Source: Maea johnstoni (Eukaryota > Annelida > Polychaeta > Spionida > Magelonidae). From it: a stretch of 64,000 nucleotides of DNA. The notes beneath the pieces were generated by a model, which did no database searches, had not been told where the DNA came from, and saw nothing but the letters and a program-made list of their open reading frames with translations. The stretch is taken from assembly GCA_963942565.1 (NCBI GenBank), contig CAWWDR010001020.1, positions 1 through 64,000 of the forward strand, given 5' to 3'. Shown piece by piece: positions 16,815-26,253 of this stretch. The position numbers and the translations under genes are program-made. Position 1 is the first letter of the stretch. Each line of letters opens with the position of its first letter.

Positions 16815-18164
16815 TTGATAAAAAAAGTACTTATTGCAAATCGTGGTGAGATTGCATTGCGAATTATTAGAGCATGCAAAGAACTTGGTATAAAAACAGT
16901 GGGAGTACATTCTACTGCAGATGATTTGAGTTTACATAGACGTTTTGCGGATGAGGATGTATGTATAGGTCCTCCTGATAGTTTAAAGTCCTATTTGCAT
17001 ATTCCAAGTATTATTGGTGCGGCTGAGATAACTGGTGCAGACGCTATTCATCCTGGATATGGTTTTTTAGCGGAAAGTGGATTATTTGCTCAAATTTGCG
17101 AGGAAAATAAGCTAAACTTTATTGGACCACCAAAGGATGTTATTGATTCTATGGGTGATAAAGCTACTGCCAGAAAGACTATGATTAAAGCGGGTGTTCC
17201 TGTTACTCCCGGATCGGAGATATTAGAGAGTGCAACAAGTGGTTTAGAAGTTGCTAAAGATATTGGTTTTCCTGTTATAATTAAAGCTACTGCTGGAGGG
17301 GGGGGGAAAGGAATGCGTGTTGTATATTCTGAAAATGACTTTGAAAATGCTTTTTATATGGCTCAGGCAGAAGCTGACAAGTCTTTTAAAAATCCTAATC
17401 TTTATTTAGAGAAGTTTTTTGAGGACCCAAGGCATATTGAAATACAGATCCTCGCAGATAGACATGGAAATATCATTCATCTTGGTGAGCGTGATTGTTC
17501 TATTCAGAGAAAACATCAAAAATTAATCGAAGAATCTCCATCACCTGACCTTAGTCATCAGTTACGACAGAAAATGGGAGAAGCCGCTATTAAAGGAGTT
17601 AAGGCAGTTAATTATGTTGGTGCTGGAACAGTTGAATTCTTACTTGATTCTGATAAACAGTTTTATTTTATGGAAATGAATACTCGTATTCAGGTTGAAC
17701 ATCCTGTTAGCGAGATGGTTACTGGCATTGATATTGTTAAAGAACAAATATTGATTGCAGAAGGTAAAAAGCTAAGCTTTAAACAGGATCAGGTTAAATT
17801 TAATGGTCATGCAATAGAGTGTAGGATTAATGCTGAGAATCCTTTTAATAATTTTTCTTCTTCTCCTGGCAAGGTAAAGACATTTCATCCTCCTGGTGGA
17901 TTTGGTGTTCGTATGGATAGTCATTTATATGCTGAATATGAGGTTCCTCCTTATTATGATTCTTTAGTTGCTAAACTAATTGTTTGGGGTGAGGATCGTA
18001 GTCAGGCTATTAATAAGATGACCAGAAGCTTGGGTGAGTTTATTATTGAGGGAATTGATACTACTATTCCGTTTCACAAAGAGGTTATGAAAGATAATGA
18101 CTTCAAAAAAGGTAAATATTCTACAAGATATTTAGAAACCTTTAACTTTAATAATAAAAATTAA
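16815..18164 (+). CDS. accC: Acetyl-CoA carboxylase, biotin carboxylase subunit
   Basis: 449 residues, ATP-grasp fold. Visible are the N-terminal [17 protein letters not shown] loop [17 protein letters not shown], and [14 protein letters not shown] with the catalytic Glu and Arg residues. All look intact, unlike those of its neighbour AccB. It carboxylates biotin on BCCP with ATP and bicarbonate, the first half of malonyl-CoA synthesis. The start is TTG at 16815 with GGGG eight bases upstream; no in-frame ATG fits. A downstream 115-base gap separates it from an orphan small gene. Carboxyltransferase genes are not in the window. Confidence 0.95.
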   Translation: MIKKVLIANRGEIALRIIRACKELGIKTVGVHSTADDLSLHRRFADEDVCIGPPDSLKSYLHIPSIIGAAEITGADAIHPGYGFLAESGLFAQICEENKLNFIGPPKDVIDSMGDKATARKTMIKAGVPVTPGSEILESATSGLEVAKDIGFPVIIKATAGGGGKGMRVVYSENDFENAFYMAQAEADKSFKNPNLYLEKFFEDPRHIEIQILADRHGNIIHLGERDCSIQRKHQKLIEESPSPDLSHQLRQKMGEAAIKGVKAVNYVGAGTVEFLLDSDKQFYFMEMNTRIQVEHPVSEMVTGIDIVKEQILIAEGKKLSFKQDQVKFNGHAIECRINAENPFNNFSSSPGKVKTFHPPGGFGVRMDSHLYAEYEVPPYYDSLVAKLIVWGEDRSQAINKMTRSLGEFIIEGIDTTIPFHKEVMKDNDFKKGKYSTRYLETFNFNNKN

Positions 18165-18279
18165 CAAAAAGTGACAACACTTATTTATTTAAATAAACAG
18201 CACGCTTTTTTAGCTAGTACGCCTAATAAGACGTTTTTATTAAGATAGTCAGAATACCTAAGTAACTGGGGTTAGCTAT

Positions 18280-18570
18280 ATGATTAAATTAAGGGTTAAT
18301 GCACTAGAAGTTAAACAATTATTAATTTGGGCTGAAAACACCATCTCAGGTGGACATTATGGTGATCATAATGTAATATTGCCAGAAGAAAGAATTACGT
18401 TAGATAAGCTTAAAAATAACGTTAAAGACGGAGCTATTGATGTTAATGAAAGAGATCTAAAAATTATGATTATATGGTCTGATAATGCTATAGGTGGAGA
18501 GGGAATGATAAGTGAGGAAATATCTCTTATTGAGAAACTAAAAAAGGCAATGAATGAAATAGCTAAATAA
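18280..18570 (+). CDS. Orphan 96-aa protein with a duplicated W-x-x-N-x-I-x-G-G unit
   Basis: No family is recognised. Two halves resemble each other: LLIWAENTISGGHYG (residues about 14-28) and IMIIWSDNAIGGEGM (about 62-76), each followed by an acidic E-E/S-E stretch, then I-T/S-L and a Lys-rich helix (LDKLK, IEKLKKA). The protein is small, soluble and Cys-free. GGGG lies before the ATG. It has its own gap upstream and converges on lepB with a six-base gap. Confidence 0.65.
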   Translation: MIKLRVNALEVKQLLIWAENTISGGHYGDHNVILPEERITLDKLKNNVKDGAIDVNERDLKIMIIWSDNAIGGEGMISEEISLIEKLKKAMNEIAK

Positions 18571-18576
18571 ATATAA

Positions 18577-19689
18577 CTATTTGTCAGATTCCTTAGGTAA
18601 AATTGGACTAAAATTATATATTGGTATTACTATAAAAAAAGCCTTGCCAATAATATTTTTATAGGGTATTATACCAAAATATCTACTATCATATATGCTA
18701 TTTTTATTATCTGCTGAAACAAAGTAATAGTCATTATAAACTTGAAAAACGTATTCTCCTTTTGATAAAATAATACTTTTTAGATTGTCTGGAAATAAAA
18801 ATCTATAAAAATACAAAAGGTTTTTAGCGCTATTTTCATAAGACCTTAAATTTGTTGGAAGACTGTCTATACTTATAGTAAAAGAGAATCTTGTAGTGTT
18901 AGAAAACCTAACAGTTTTTCTATCTGGACTTAATATTACTTCTATTTTATCATTTCTTTTGGGAATATATAAAAAATGCTGTTTATTATATTCTTCTAAA
19001 TTAGAATAGGGATTTTTATAAGGTAAATATTCACCTGGTTTGCTTAGGATTCTGGCGAATATTATGTTGGGATTAGACGGATTAGACGGATTAGACGGTA
19101 AACCAAATAAATTAAAACTTAAGAAGTTTAATATACTAAATAGAGTATTCTTTGATATAAAATTTTGTTTATCATCTAAAGGGGATTTAAAAAGAACAAT
19201 ATCACCTTGTTGTGGTTTATTCCAGCTTATAATTATTTCATTATATAGGGGTTTATTAAGACCATAACTAACTTTATTCACTAAAACATAGGTTTTATTG
19301 GGTTCGAGATAAGGAGCCATAGAGTTGTTTGGGACTCTATATATATCCATAAGAAAGATAGTAACAAGGTATAACGGTATTATAGAGAAAATAACTGATA
19401 CAAATAGTAAAGAAAAAGCTTTTTTTACCTTAACCCTAAAAACAGACTTAGTTAAGTATAAGGCAAATATAAAACTTAGTATTATAACGCTAAAGGCAAA
19501 GTCTATAGGGAAAAAAGAATAATATAAGATCTCTAACGAACAAATGATTAACATAATAACTAATACTAGACTAAGAGATATATCAAAAAAGTTACGACGA
19601 ATACGGTGATATTTTACAACTCTTTTTAGGATATAGGCTATGAATAAGTTAATTATTATAAAAGATATAGCAAAAATAATGTAATTCAT
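18577..19689 (-). CDS. lepB: Signal peptidase I-like protein with Ala at the catalytic Lys position
   Basis: 370 residues. Four N-terminal membrane segments (about 1-20, 38-58, 62-80, 92-115) are followed by the S26 domain. Box B is PNNSMAPYLEP with the catalytic Ser at 123, box C is QQGDIVLFKSP, and box E is SADNKNSIYDSRYFG. Box D, usually Y-I-K-R-V-I-G-x-P-G-D, reads FARILSKPGE: the general-base Lys is Ala212 (codon at 19056-19054). Three Ser-Asn-Pro units from a 9-bp repeat lie just before it. S26 enzymes cleave signal peptides at the outer face of the inner membrane. This copy may be inactive, use a different base (the next Lys is five residues on), or have a special role. Confidence 0.8.
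   Translation of the reverse strand: MNYIIFAISFIIINLFIAYILKRVVKYHRIRRNFFDISLSLVLVIMLIICSLEILYYSFFPIDFAFSVIILSFIFALYLTKSVFRVKVKKAFSLLFVSVIFSIIPLYLVTIFLMDIYRVPNNSMAPYLEPNKTYVLVNKVSYGLNKPLYNEIIISWNKPQQGDIVLFKSPLDDKQNFISKNTLFSILNFLSFNLFGLPSNPSNPSNPNIIFARILSKPGEYLPYKNPYSNLEEYNKQHFLYIPKRNDKIEVILSPDRKTVRFSNTTRFSFTISIDSLPTNLRSYENSAKNLLYFYRFLFPDNLKSIILSKGEYVFQVYNDYYFVSADNKNSIYDSRYFGIIPYKNIIGKAFFIVIPIYNFSPILPKESDK
19072..19098. repeat. Three perfect 9-bp tandem copies in lepB
   Basis: Units 19072-19080, 19081-19089 and 19090-19098 are identical. In-frame, they encode three Ser-Asn-Pro-type triplets immediately before box D of the signal-peptidase-like protein. Confidence 0.9.
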
Positions 19690-19906
19690 TAAGACAACTC
19701 ATTATAATTTATAAATAAATTAGATATTTATAGAAAGTTAAATTTAACAATAACTTTGAATATGGTCTATAAATTAAATTTTGATTATTTATAAGTCAAG
19801 CTTATTTTGGTTTATTTTAATTTTTGTTGTTATTTATTTACGCTATAGCCTTAGGTAGTGTAATAAGTTATACTTTATAGCCGTCTAATACTTAAGGTGT
19901 ATAACT

Positions 19907-20842
19907 ATGGTTGGTTTTATTACTAGTCCAATTTATCTTGAACATAAAACTAATAATAGGCATCCAGAACGCCCTAGTCGAATTACATCCATTATTCGCC
20001 AGCTTAAAAGGGATGGTATTTTCTATAAGCTAAAACATATTGAACCCTATAGGCCATCCATAAACTGGATTAGAGAAGTACATAATAATAGCTACATACA
20101 GCGATTAGAAATGGCATCCAAAAACAAAAACAGCTTTTTAGACAGTATTGATACCCCTATTAACAGTAAAACATATGAAGTTGCTCTATGGGCAGTAGGA
20201 GGGGTTATGTCTGCCATAGACAGTATTATGGATGATACGATAAACAGGGCTTTTTGTGCAGTAAGACCGCCAGGACATCATGCTAAAAAAAACTCATCAA
20301 TGGGTTTTTGTTTTTTTAATAATATAGCTATAGCTACTCGCTATCTGCGGGATAAATATAATATAAAAAAAGTACTTATATTAGATTGGGATGTGCATCA
20401 CGGCAACGGTACACAGGATTTTTTTTATGATGATAATAATGTTTTTTTTGTCAGTTTACACCAAGATAAGCTATATCCGGGTAGTGGACTGCAAAAAGAT
20501 ATTGGTATAGGAAAAGGTAAAAACTATACATTAAATTGTCCTATGCCTTCACATTCTATAGATATCCACTATCTAAAGGCCTTTGACGAGAAAATTATAC
20601 CGGCTATAAATAGTTTTAATCCAGATTTTATTATGATATCTGCTGGATTTGATGCTCATATTGATGATCCCCTTGGAGAAATGTCTCTAACGGAAAAAGG
20701 TTTCTCATTAATGACCAAAGAAATATTAAAAATTGCAAAAAGATTTTGTAATGGTAAAATAGTATCCGTATTAGAAGGGGGATATAACCTAGGTGCATTA
20801 TCTAAATCGGTTTCAACGCATATAAAAGCATTAATGGATTAA
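19907..20842 (+). CDS. Histone-deacetylase-family zinc amidohydrolase
   Basis: 311 residues. Motifs in order: HPERPSRI, RPPGHHAKK, the zinc-binding LDWDVHHGNGTQ, PGSG, SAGFDAHIDDPLG and EGGYNLGAL. The two tandem His, the two Asp metal ligands and the Gly-rich loop are all intact, so it should be an active deacetylase of the acetoin-utilisation/acetylpolyamine/class II HDAC group. Substrate (acetyl-lysine, acetylpolyamine or other) is not predictable. AAGGTG precedes the ATG. The DUF4416 gene follows by 21 bases and may be co-transcribed. Confidence 0.9.
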   Translation: MVGFITSPIYLEHKTNNRHPERPSRITSIIRQLKRDGIFYKLKHIEPYRPSINWIREVHNNSYIQRLEMASKNKNSFLDSIDTPINSKTYEVALWAVGGVMSAIDSIMDDTINRAFCAVRPPGHHAKKNSSMGFCFFNNIAIATRYLRDKYNIKKVLILDWDVHHGNGTQDFFYDDNNVFFVSLHQDKLYPGSGLQKDIGIGKGKNYTLNCPMPSHSIDIHYLKAFDEKIIPAINSFNPDFIMISAGFDAHIDDPLGEMSLTEKGFSLMTKEILKIAKRFCNGKIVSVLEGGYNLGALSKSVSTHIKALMD

Positions 20843-20863
20843 AAATAATAAGGGTATACTAAT

Positions 20864-21388
20864 ATGGGTAAAATTAATAGTATTAAGCCTGTAAAGCTGT
20901 TTATATCAATTACATATAAGGATATAAAAGTATATAAAAAAGTTCTTAGTTTACTAAAAAAGCACTTTGGTAGAGTAAGTCATGTTCATTCATACTGCTT
21001 TAGTAGTTTTAGTGACTATTATCATAAAGAAATGGATTATCCTTTAGGAAAAATAATCTTAACTTTTAGTTCACTAATACATAAGGATAATGCTCCCACG
21101 CTAAAACATATTTCTAATGACATAGAGATGGAACTTGCAGATGCTAATCTAAAGAGAAGTGTAAATATTGATCCAGGCTATTTAACAGAGGCAAAAGTGA
21201 TACTTTTAACCACTAAAAACTTTGCTCATAGAATATATATTGGAATGGGAATATTTGCAGAAATAACCTTAAGTTATAGAAAAAACTCTTTTAGTCCTAA
21301 CAGTTGGACCTATCCCGATTATCGATCAAGTGGAGTTATAAGCTTTTTTAACAACACTAGACAGCATTATAGAAAACAACTTATTTGA
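20864..21388 (+). CDS. DUF4416 family protein
   Basis: 174 residues with the conserved pattern of DUF4416: PVKLFISITY near the start, YYHKEMDYPLGK, DIEMELAD, VNIDPGYL, LLTTKNFAHRIYI, GIFAEITL and WTYPDYR. The function of the family is unknown; it is common in spirochaetes and other anaerobic diderms (general knowledge). Soluble, no signal peptide. It follows the deacetylase gene closely and converges on the CheX-fusion gene. Confidence 0.85.
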   Translation: MGKINSIKPVKLFISITYKDIKVYKKVLSLLKKHFGRVSHVHSYCFSSFSDYYHKEMDYPLGKIILTFSSLIHKDNAPTLKHISNDIEMELADANLKRSVNIDPGYLTEAKVILLTTKNFAHRIYIGMGIFAEITLSYRKNSFSPNSWTYPDYRSSGVISFFNNTRQHYRKQLI

Positions 21389-21419
21389 TAATATGTCTTA
21401 TTTATGTTTTTATATAAGG

Positions 21420-22631
21420 TTATGGATTAAAAGAAGACATTTTATCAAAAACAGCTAATGCTAATATTTTACTAAACTTTTCTTTTAGCGAAATGAACTT
21501 GATAATAGTATTATCATTATCATCTATCTCTATTGCTCCATCAGTAAGGATATATTTACCTTTTAAATTAATTTGTATATCTGATGATTTATATGGAAGG
21601 TCTAATGATTTAACTATTTCTTTATTTTCAGGAATAAAGGTTAATCCATTCATTGATAATTCTGTAATCATGCCTGATATATTTAGTTTTTCACTTAATT
21701 TAATATTAACCTTAAACATATTACTGGCATCTATTTTAATAGAAATTTGTTTTCTCTTTTCATTTAACTTAACTCCCAGTCGAGCAAGTATTCCTTGTAG
21801 CTTTATAAGCACTTGTTCAGTATTAGTAGACTTAAGAAGTAATCCAGCAGCACCTAGTTTTTGTATTCTTAAAAGAAAATTGCGATCTTTTTTATCAGAA
21901 AACACAATTATCTTAAATTTAGTATTACCACTAAGCTCTCTAAAGCTATTTATGGTAGAGTCAAGTTCGTTAATAATATGATCTACATCAATTAAAATAA
22001 AATCAACTTTTTTATTACGGAGATAGTATTTAACTTGTTCCATCTCATTAGTGGAATAAAGATAAAACCCTTTTGGTAGCAGTTTTGTAGCTATTGCTTC
22101 GTTAATATCGTTGTTAGTTTTAACCATAACAATTTCAATATTTTCAAGATAACGCTGTTTTTTATTAACAAGATTTATAGAAAAATCACCTATATCAGTA
22201 TTCATCTCTATAACAATAGTTGCAATAGACGGGTGAGTCAAAAGAGTAGTAGGTCCTACATAAACTTGGGGAGACTTTATATCACAGTCATAATTATACT
22301 CTTCAAGCTTGGTAATTGCTGTACCAGAAATCATATTACCGAGTTCTGCAATAGCTGACTTAAAGAGTTCTTTTTGCTCCATGTCTTTGATAATTTCTTT
22401 TAGGTTTAACCCAATCATTTCCTGTGCAATAGCTGTAGAGATACCAGGTGGAAGATCAAATATGATTTGTCCTTCTGCATCTCCAATTATATTGAAAAAT
22501 ATAGAGACACCGCCTAAGCTTTCTTTGCCTTTAGCAACGTATATCTGCTTTTTTATAGCAGTCACCCCAACTACTTCTTTAATTACAGATACTGCCGAAG
22601 AAACAAATGGATTAACATATTTTAAATCCAA
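21420..22631 (-). CDS. CheX-REC-PilZ three-domain fusion
   Basis: Residues 1-155 form a CheX domain with the phosphatase signature E-x-x-N (ELGN, Glu96 and Asn99) that dephosphorylates CheY-P. Residues about 160-285 resemble a response-regulator receiver with the central Asp in FILIDVD and the Lys in LLLKS, but without the usual acidic pair. Residues about 288-400 resemble PilZ, with ITELSMNGLTF in place of the D/N-x-S-x-x-G motif and a weakened Arg motif (EKRKQ). The combination would link CheY-P removal to c-di-GMP sensing; this is inference. The start is TTG with AGGAGA nine bases upstream. 403 residues, against about 155 for ordinary CheX. Confidence 0.75.
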   Translation of the reverse strand: MDLKYVNPFVSSAVSVIKEVVGVTAIKKQIYVAKGKESLGGVSIFFNIIGDAEGQIIFDLPPGISTAIAQEMIGLNLKEIIKDMEQKELFKSAIAELGNMISGTAITKLEEYNYDCDIKSPQVYVGPTTLLTHPSIATIVIEMNTDIGDFSINLVNKKQRYLENIEIVMVKTNNDINEAIATKLLPKGFYLYSTNEMEQVKYYLRNKKVDFILIDVDHIINELDSTINSFRELSGNTKFKIIVFSDKKDRNFLLRIQKLGAAGLLLKSTNTEQVLIKLQGILARLGVKLNEKRKQISIKIDASNMFKVNIKLSEKLNISGMITELSMNGLTFIPENKEIVKSLDLPYKSSDIQINLKGKYILTDGAIEIDDNDNTIIKFISLKEKFSKILALAVFDKMSSFNP

Positions 22632-22735
22632 TTTTTTTTATCTCCTATTTTTTATTAAGCATTCTACTATAAAAATTATCAGCTATTTTCCTTGTTATAG
22701 AAAAATTAACTAAGTTATTATTAATATATATTTTT

Positions 22736-25705
22736 TTAATTTAAAAGAAACTTTTTATAAATAGCACTAACCTGACTATTAATAAAGTAATATTTATCCA
22801 TAAAAGCCTTAGTATTACTAAATCCAAGCTTAATAGCCAGCTTATCCCTTTCTTCTTTAGACTCAGGGAGCTTATCATGAGAATAATTAGTCATAATTCT
22901 TAATGTTGTTTCTATATTCCGTAAAAATATCAAGGCTGTTTTGGCAGTTTTAAAGTCCTCTAAAGTTATAATACCATAATGGTATAGGCTGGAATATAAG
23001 TTAAATATATTCTTTTTTCTAATATACTTATTTTCTATTCCGTGTATAATATTAAGGTATTGTGCTAAAAACTCTAGATCTAAGAGTCCGCCCTTACCCT
23101 TTTTAAATAGATTATGTCCATTTTTACTAACAGCATTATCCACAATACGCTTTCGCATATGAACAACTTCTTTTTTAAACTCTAAAACATCTATCGGCGA
23201 ATAAACAAACCTATCTATAATATCCTTAACTTTTAACTCAAATTTATTGCTTTTAGAAATAACCCTTGCCTTAGTGTAAACGAGCTTTTCCCATACAGCA
23301 CCTTTTTTTTGTAAATAGTCATCGAGCTTATTAGCCGAAATTACCACAGGAGCATTTTTACCATGGGGTCGTAGTTTAAGATCAACGTCATAAAGAATAC
23401 CAGATGCAGACGTATAAGATAAAAACTTAGATGTCTTTGCAGTTAGGTCGTTAAAAAATGATGAATTATAATATCCAGAGCTAATCTCGCCATTTTTTTC
23501 ATAAACTATAAAAATATCTAAGTCAGAGCCAAAGTTAAGTTCTCTTCCTCCAAGCTTTCCAAGTAAAACAACAGCAACCTCAGAATCAGGCATACCCTTT
23601 TTATCAGATAGCTTTTTAAGGAAATACTGTATAGAGTGAAAAAGTATAGTCTCTGCCAAAACGGATAGTTCATAGGTAGTTTTAATTATATTAGAGATTC
23701 CAATAATACTCTTTAGGCCTATCCTAAATATTTCATAGTTTTTAAAAATAAAAACAGCCTTCTCAAATGACTTGAACTTAAGTATTTGGTTAAGATCTCT
23801 TTGTAAGTTTGCAAAAGAATATTTATATTCAAAAAAGTCTTTTTTAGTAATATCCTCAAAAAGCTCGGGATGCTGAATAAGGATTTCGCTTAGGAACTCA
23901 CTATTGGAGAATACCTTAGATAAATAGCATACTATTTTTCTGTTATAATTAAAGAATTCGAATAAACCATCTTTTAAGTTGTAGCTTTTGATAGCCTTAG
24001 AAAAGTTAATAAGAAGTAAGTCTTTATCTGGAGAGTTTTTAATTTCTTCTAAAAATATTGGTAGAATGTTTATAAAAGCCTCTGAACCCTTTTGAGTCGA
24101 AGGAGCAAGTTCTTTTATCATATTAAATGCATTTTTTGTATCCTTAAATTGATATCTTGCAATAAAATGTTGAATTAACTTAGGCTTATGGTTTAATAAA
24201 TATAAAAAAGATGGATTCTTAATCCTTACAAGAGCTCTAAAATAATTTTTTAAGGTTTTAAGAAGTTCATAACTTATATTGTTGTAGTAGTCCTTAAATA
24301 AAGTACCAGCATCTTTATCAGTTTTGGGTAAATAACCTAAGTTTTTAGCAATGGTTTTAAGTAGCTTTTTATTAGTCATCAATGATTTACACTGTTCTTT
24401 GTCAAAAAGTTGAGTCTCATGCTTCAAAAGTTTAAAAAAATGATAACCATCTTCTAAAATGTTCTTTTCGCTTTTATTCAACAATCCCGTACAATATAAT
24501 TTATTAATAGCATTCAAAGTATTTTGAGTTTGTATGTTATGTACTTTTCCACCGTGGAATAGCTGGATCATCTGAATCATAATCTCGATATCCTTAAGTT
24601 TTACCACCTTTGAATGACTAAAATTACCTATTAAATCTTTTATCTTATAAATGTCGTCTAATGAAAGATACTTTCTATAAGTAATTACATTGGCATGGGT
24701 TAGGAAAGTATTACCCAGTTTAACATCTCCACAACAAAATCTTGCTTTAATAAGCTGAAAGCGTTCAAATACCGCTATATTATTTTCTAGTTTAGAAATA
24801 TATTCATCTATGGTATATACTTTTGGAGTTTTATCACGTTTAGACCTTGTGGGATAGCTTAGCCTATAAATATTATTTTTATCTATTATCTCAATTAATT
24901 GTCTGGTAAAGTTGGTATAATAGTTATAAGCAGATAATTTGGAGCCATTAACATTTTTTTTATCAGAATCGCTATATATAACTAAAACGGATACATCATC
25001 ATTATAGCACAATTCACAAGCTCCAAGTCTTTCTAAGGCGATTATAGCTAAACCTATATTATCAATTGAGCCATACTGCTTTTTATATTTTTCGTTAACA
25101 ATATCATAGGCTGTTTTAAAGCAAGCCTCCGCAAGATTAGAAAGTTCTTTTTCTATTTTTGAATAGTCTTCTCCTAAAAGCTCTCTAACTGCTATTCGAA
25201 AAGTTTCTCTGTTTTTGTAAAGGCCTATATAATGGTATTTATTGGATTTATTTTTACACTTAAAAGACTTTAGCTCTTCTAGATAGTCGTCACTAGACTT
25301 TATATTATGTAGATCCTGATCTAATAGCCAATATAACCAGTCTGGTTCTAAGATGAGAATCTTATTAACATAAGGCAGTATAAGTATTTGAGGAACAAGC
25401 TTTGCAAATAATGGATTACTTATAATATATTTTATTAGTTTTTGTCTATTTTTACTTTTTTCTATTAGTAAAATAAAGCCCTCTAGAGCCTTGTCTATAC
25501 ACCCTGAAACACTTAGAAACTCTAAAACCTCTGGTAGGTCTACATAAAAGTCATCACATAGCTTATAGAGCTTTTTAATTAGCTTATAACACTCATCAAT
25601 ATTCTTAAAAGAATAGCTATTGAGCTTGCTATAAAGTTCTACATCAAATAATTGATTTAGCTTTTTTTTTATATTGGTATGCTCTGTCATAAGATTATAA
25701 AGCAT
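22736..25705 (-). CDS. glnE: GlnE-like glutamine synthetase adenylyltransferase with degenerate N-terminal site
   Basis: 989 residues, close to GlnE length. The C-terminal adenylyltransferase domain is well kept: GKLGGRELNFGSDLDIF and DLKLRPHGKN. The N-terminal deadenylylase domain should repeat the G-x-L-G-G-x-E-L-x(5)-D-x-D motif, but reads ERLGACELCYNDDVSVLV, with the second Asp of the metal-binding D-x-D replaced by Ser. Known role: adenylylates (C-terminal) and deadenylylates (N-terminal) glutamine synthetase in response to PII and glutamine. Here the reverse activity may be lost. AAGGA touches the first ATG and sits 12 bases before a second (25690), which may be the true start. Rubredoxin lies 149 bases upstream. 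Confidence 0.85.
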   Translation of the reverse strand: MLYNLMTEHTNIKKKLNQLFDVELYSKLNSYSFKNIDECYKLIKKLYKLCDDFYVDLPEVLEFLSVSGCIDKALEGFILLIEKSKNRQKLIKYIISNPLFAKLVPQILILPYVNKILILEPDWLYWLLDQDLHNIKSSDDYLEELKSFKCKNKSNKYHYIGLYKNRETFRIAVRELLGEDYSKIEKELSNLAEACFKTAYDIVNEKYKKQYGSIDNIGLAIIALERLGACELCYNDDVSVLVIYSDSDKKNVNGSKLSAYNYYTNFTRQLIEIIDKNNIYRLSYPTRSKRDKTPKVYTIDEYISKLENNIAVFERFQLIKARFCCGDVKLGNTFLTHANVITYRKYLSLDDIYKIKDLIGNFSHSKVVKLKDIEIMIQMIQLFHGGKVHNIQTQNTLNAINKLYCTGLLNKSEKNILEDGYHFFKLLKHETQLFDKEQCKSLMTNKKLLKTIAKNLGYLPKTDKDAGTLFKDYYNNISYELLKTLKNYFRALVRIKNPSFLYLLNHKPKLIQHFIARYQFKDTKNAFNMIKELAPSTQKGSEAFINILPIFLEEIKNSPDKDLLLINFSKAIKSYNLKDGLFEFFNYNRKIVCYLSKVFSNSEFLSEILIQHPELFEDITKKDFFEYKYSFANLQRDLNQILKFKSFEKAVFIFKNYEIFRIGLKSIIGISNIIKTTYELSVLAETILFHSIQYFLKKLSDKKGMPDSEVAVVLLGKLGGRELNFGSDLDIFIVYEKNGEISSGYYNSSFFNDLTAKTSKFLSYTSASGILYDVDLKLRPHGKNAPVVISANKLDDYLQKKGAVWEKLVYTKARVISKSNKFELKVKDIIDRFVYSPIDVLEFKKEVVHMRKRIVDNAVSKNGHNLFKKGKGGLLDLEFLAQYLNIIHGIENKYIRKKNIFNLYSSLYHYGIITLEDFKTAKTALIFLRNIETTLRIMTNYSHDKLPESKEERDKLAIKLGFSNTKAFMDKYYFINSQVSAIYKKFLLN

Positions 25706-25854
25706 CCTTTTGCTATTATACTTAAAAAATAATCTAATTATAATAAAAAGTAACTTTATAATATAAAATTTAACAAATAAATATATATAATTTTTATATA
25801 TTTAAATTTGCTTTCTCAAGAACTTTTATCGTTATAGGCTAACAACACTATAGT

Positions 25855-26025
25855 TTAATATTCTTCAAATACTGGTTCAAAATTATTTTTATCCGAAGAA
25901 CACTTTGGACAAACCCAATAATCCGCTAATCCCTCAAAAGGGATCCCTGGTTTAATATCATTAAATTTATCTCCCTCATAGGGGTTATAAACATATCCGC
26001 ATTTTAAGCATTCATATTTAGTCAT
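25855..26025 (-). CDS. Rubredoxin
   Basis: A 56-residue protein with two Cys-x-x-Cys knuckles (ECLKCGYVY near residue 6 and VCPKCSS near residue 39), the spacer YNPYEGD and the aromatic core ADYWVCP. This is a canonical rubredoxin binding one Fe by four Cys. It transfers single electrons in the cytoplasm, often to oxygen- or superoxide-detoxifying enzymes in anaerobes. AGGA lies before the ATG. It may be co-transcribed with glnE, although 149 bases separate them. No partner reductase is adjacent. Confidence 0.95.
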   Translation of the reverse strand: MTKYECLKCGYVYNPYEGDKFNDIKPGIPFEGLADYWVCPKCSSDKNNFEPVFEEY

Positions 26026-26253
26026 TTTATGGTCCTAATCTTATAGATATATATTTGGTTTATTTTGAGATATACAAGTTTTTAATAATGTTTTTTTTAT
26101 AAATTTAAATATCTGTATAGCGATGTAATTTTTTTAACTAAAATAAATTTACTTGATTAACCCTTATAAAATAATTATTTTATTTGAAATGTTAACATTA
26201 ACAATTAACCACTTATATCTATAATAGTGGATGCTTAATAAGGATATAACTAT

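Noticed and set aside
21493-22713. Two plus-strand frames of 162 and 134 aa
   Set aside because: Both are antisense to the CheX fusion, whose motifs and ribosome-binding site are clear.
26153-26181. TTGATT-17-TATTTT ahead of the TlpA-like gene as a promoter
   Set aside because: Both boxes match only four of six, which is expected by chance in such AT-rich sequence.
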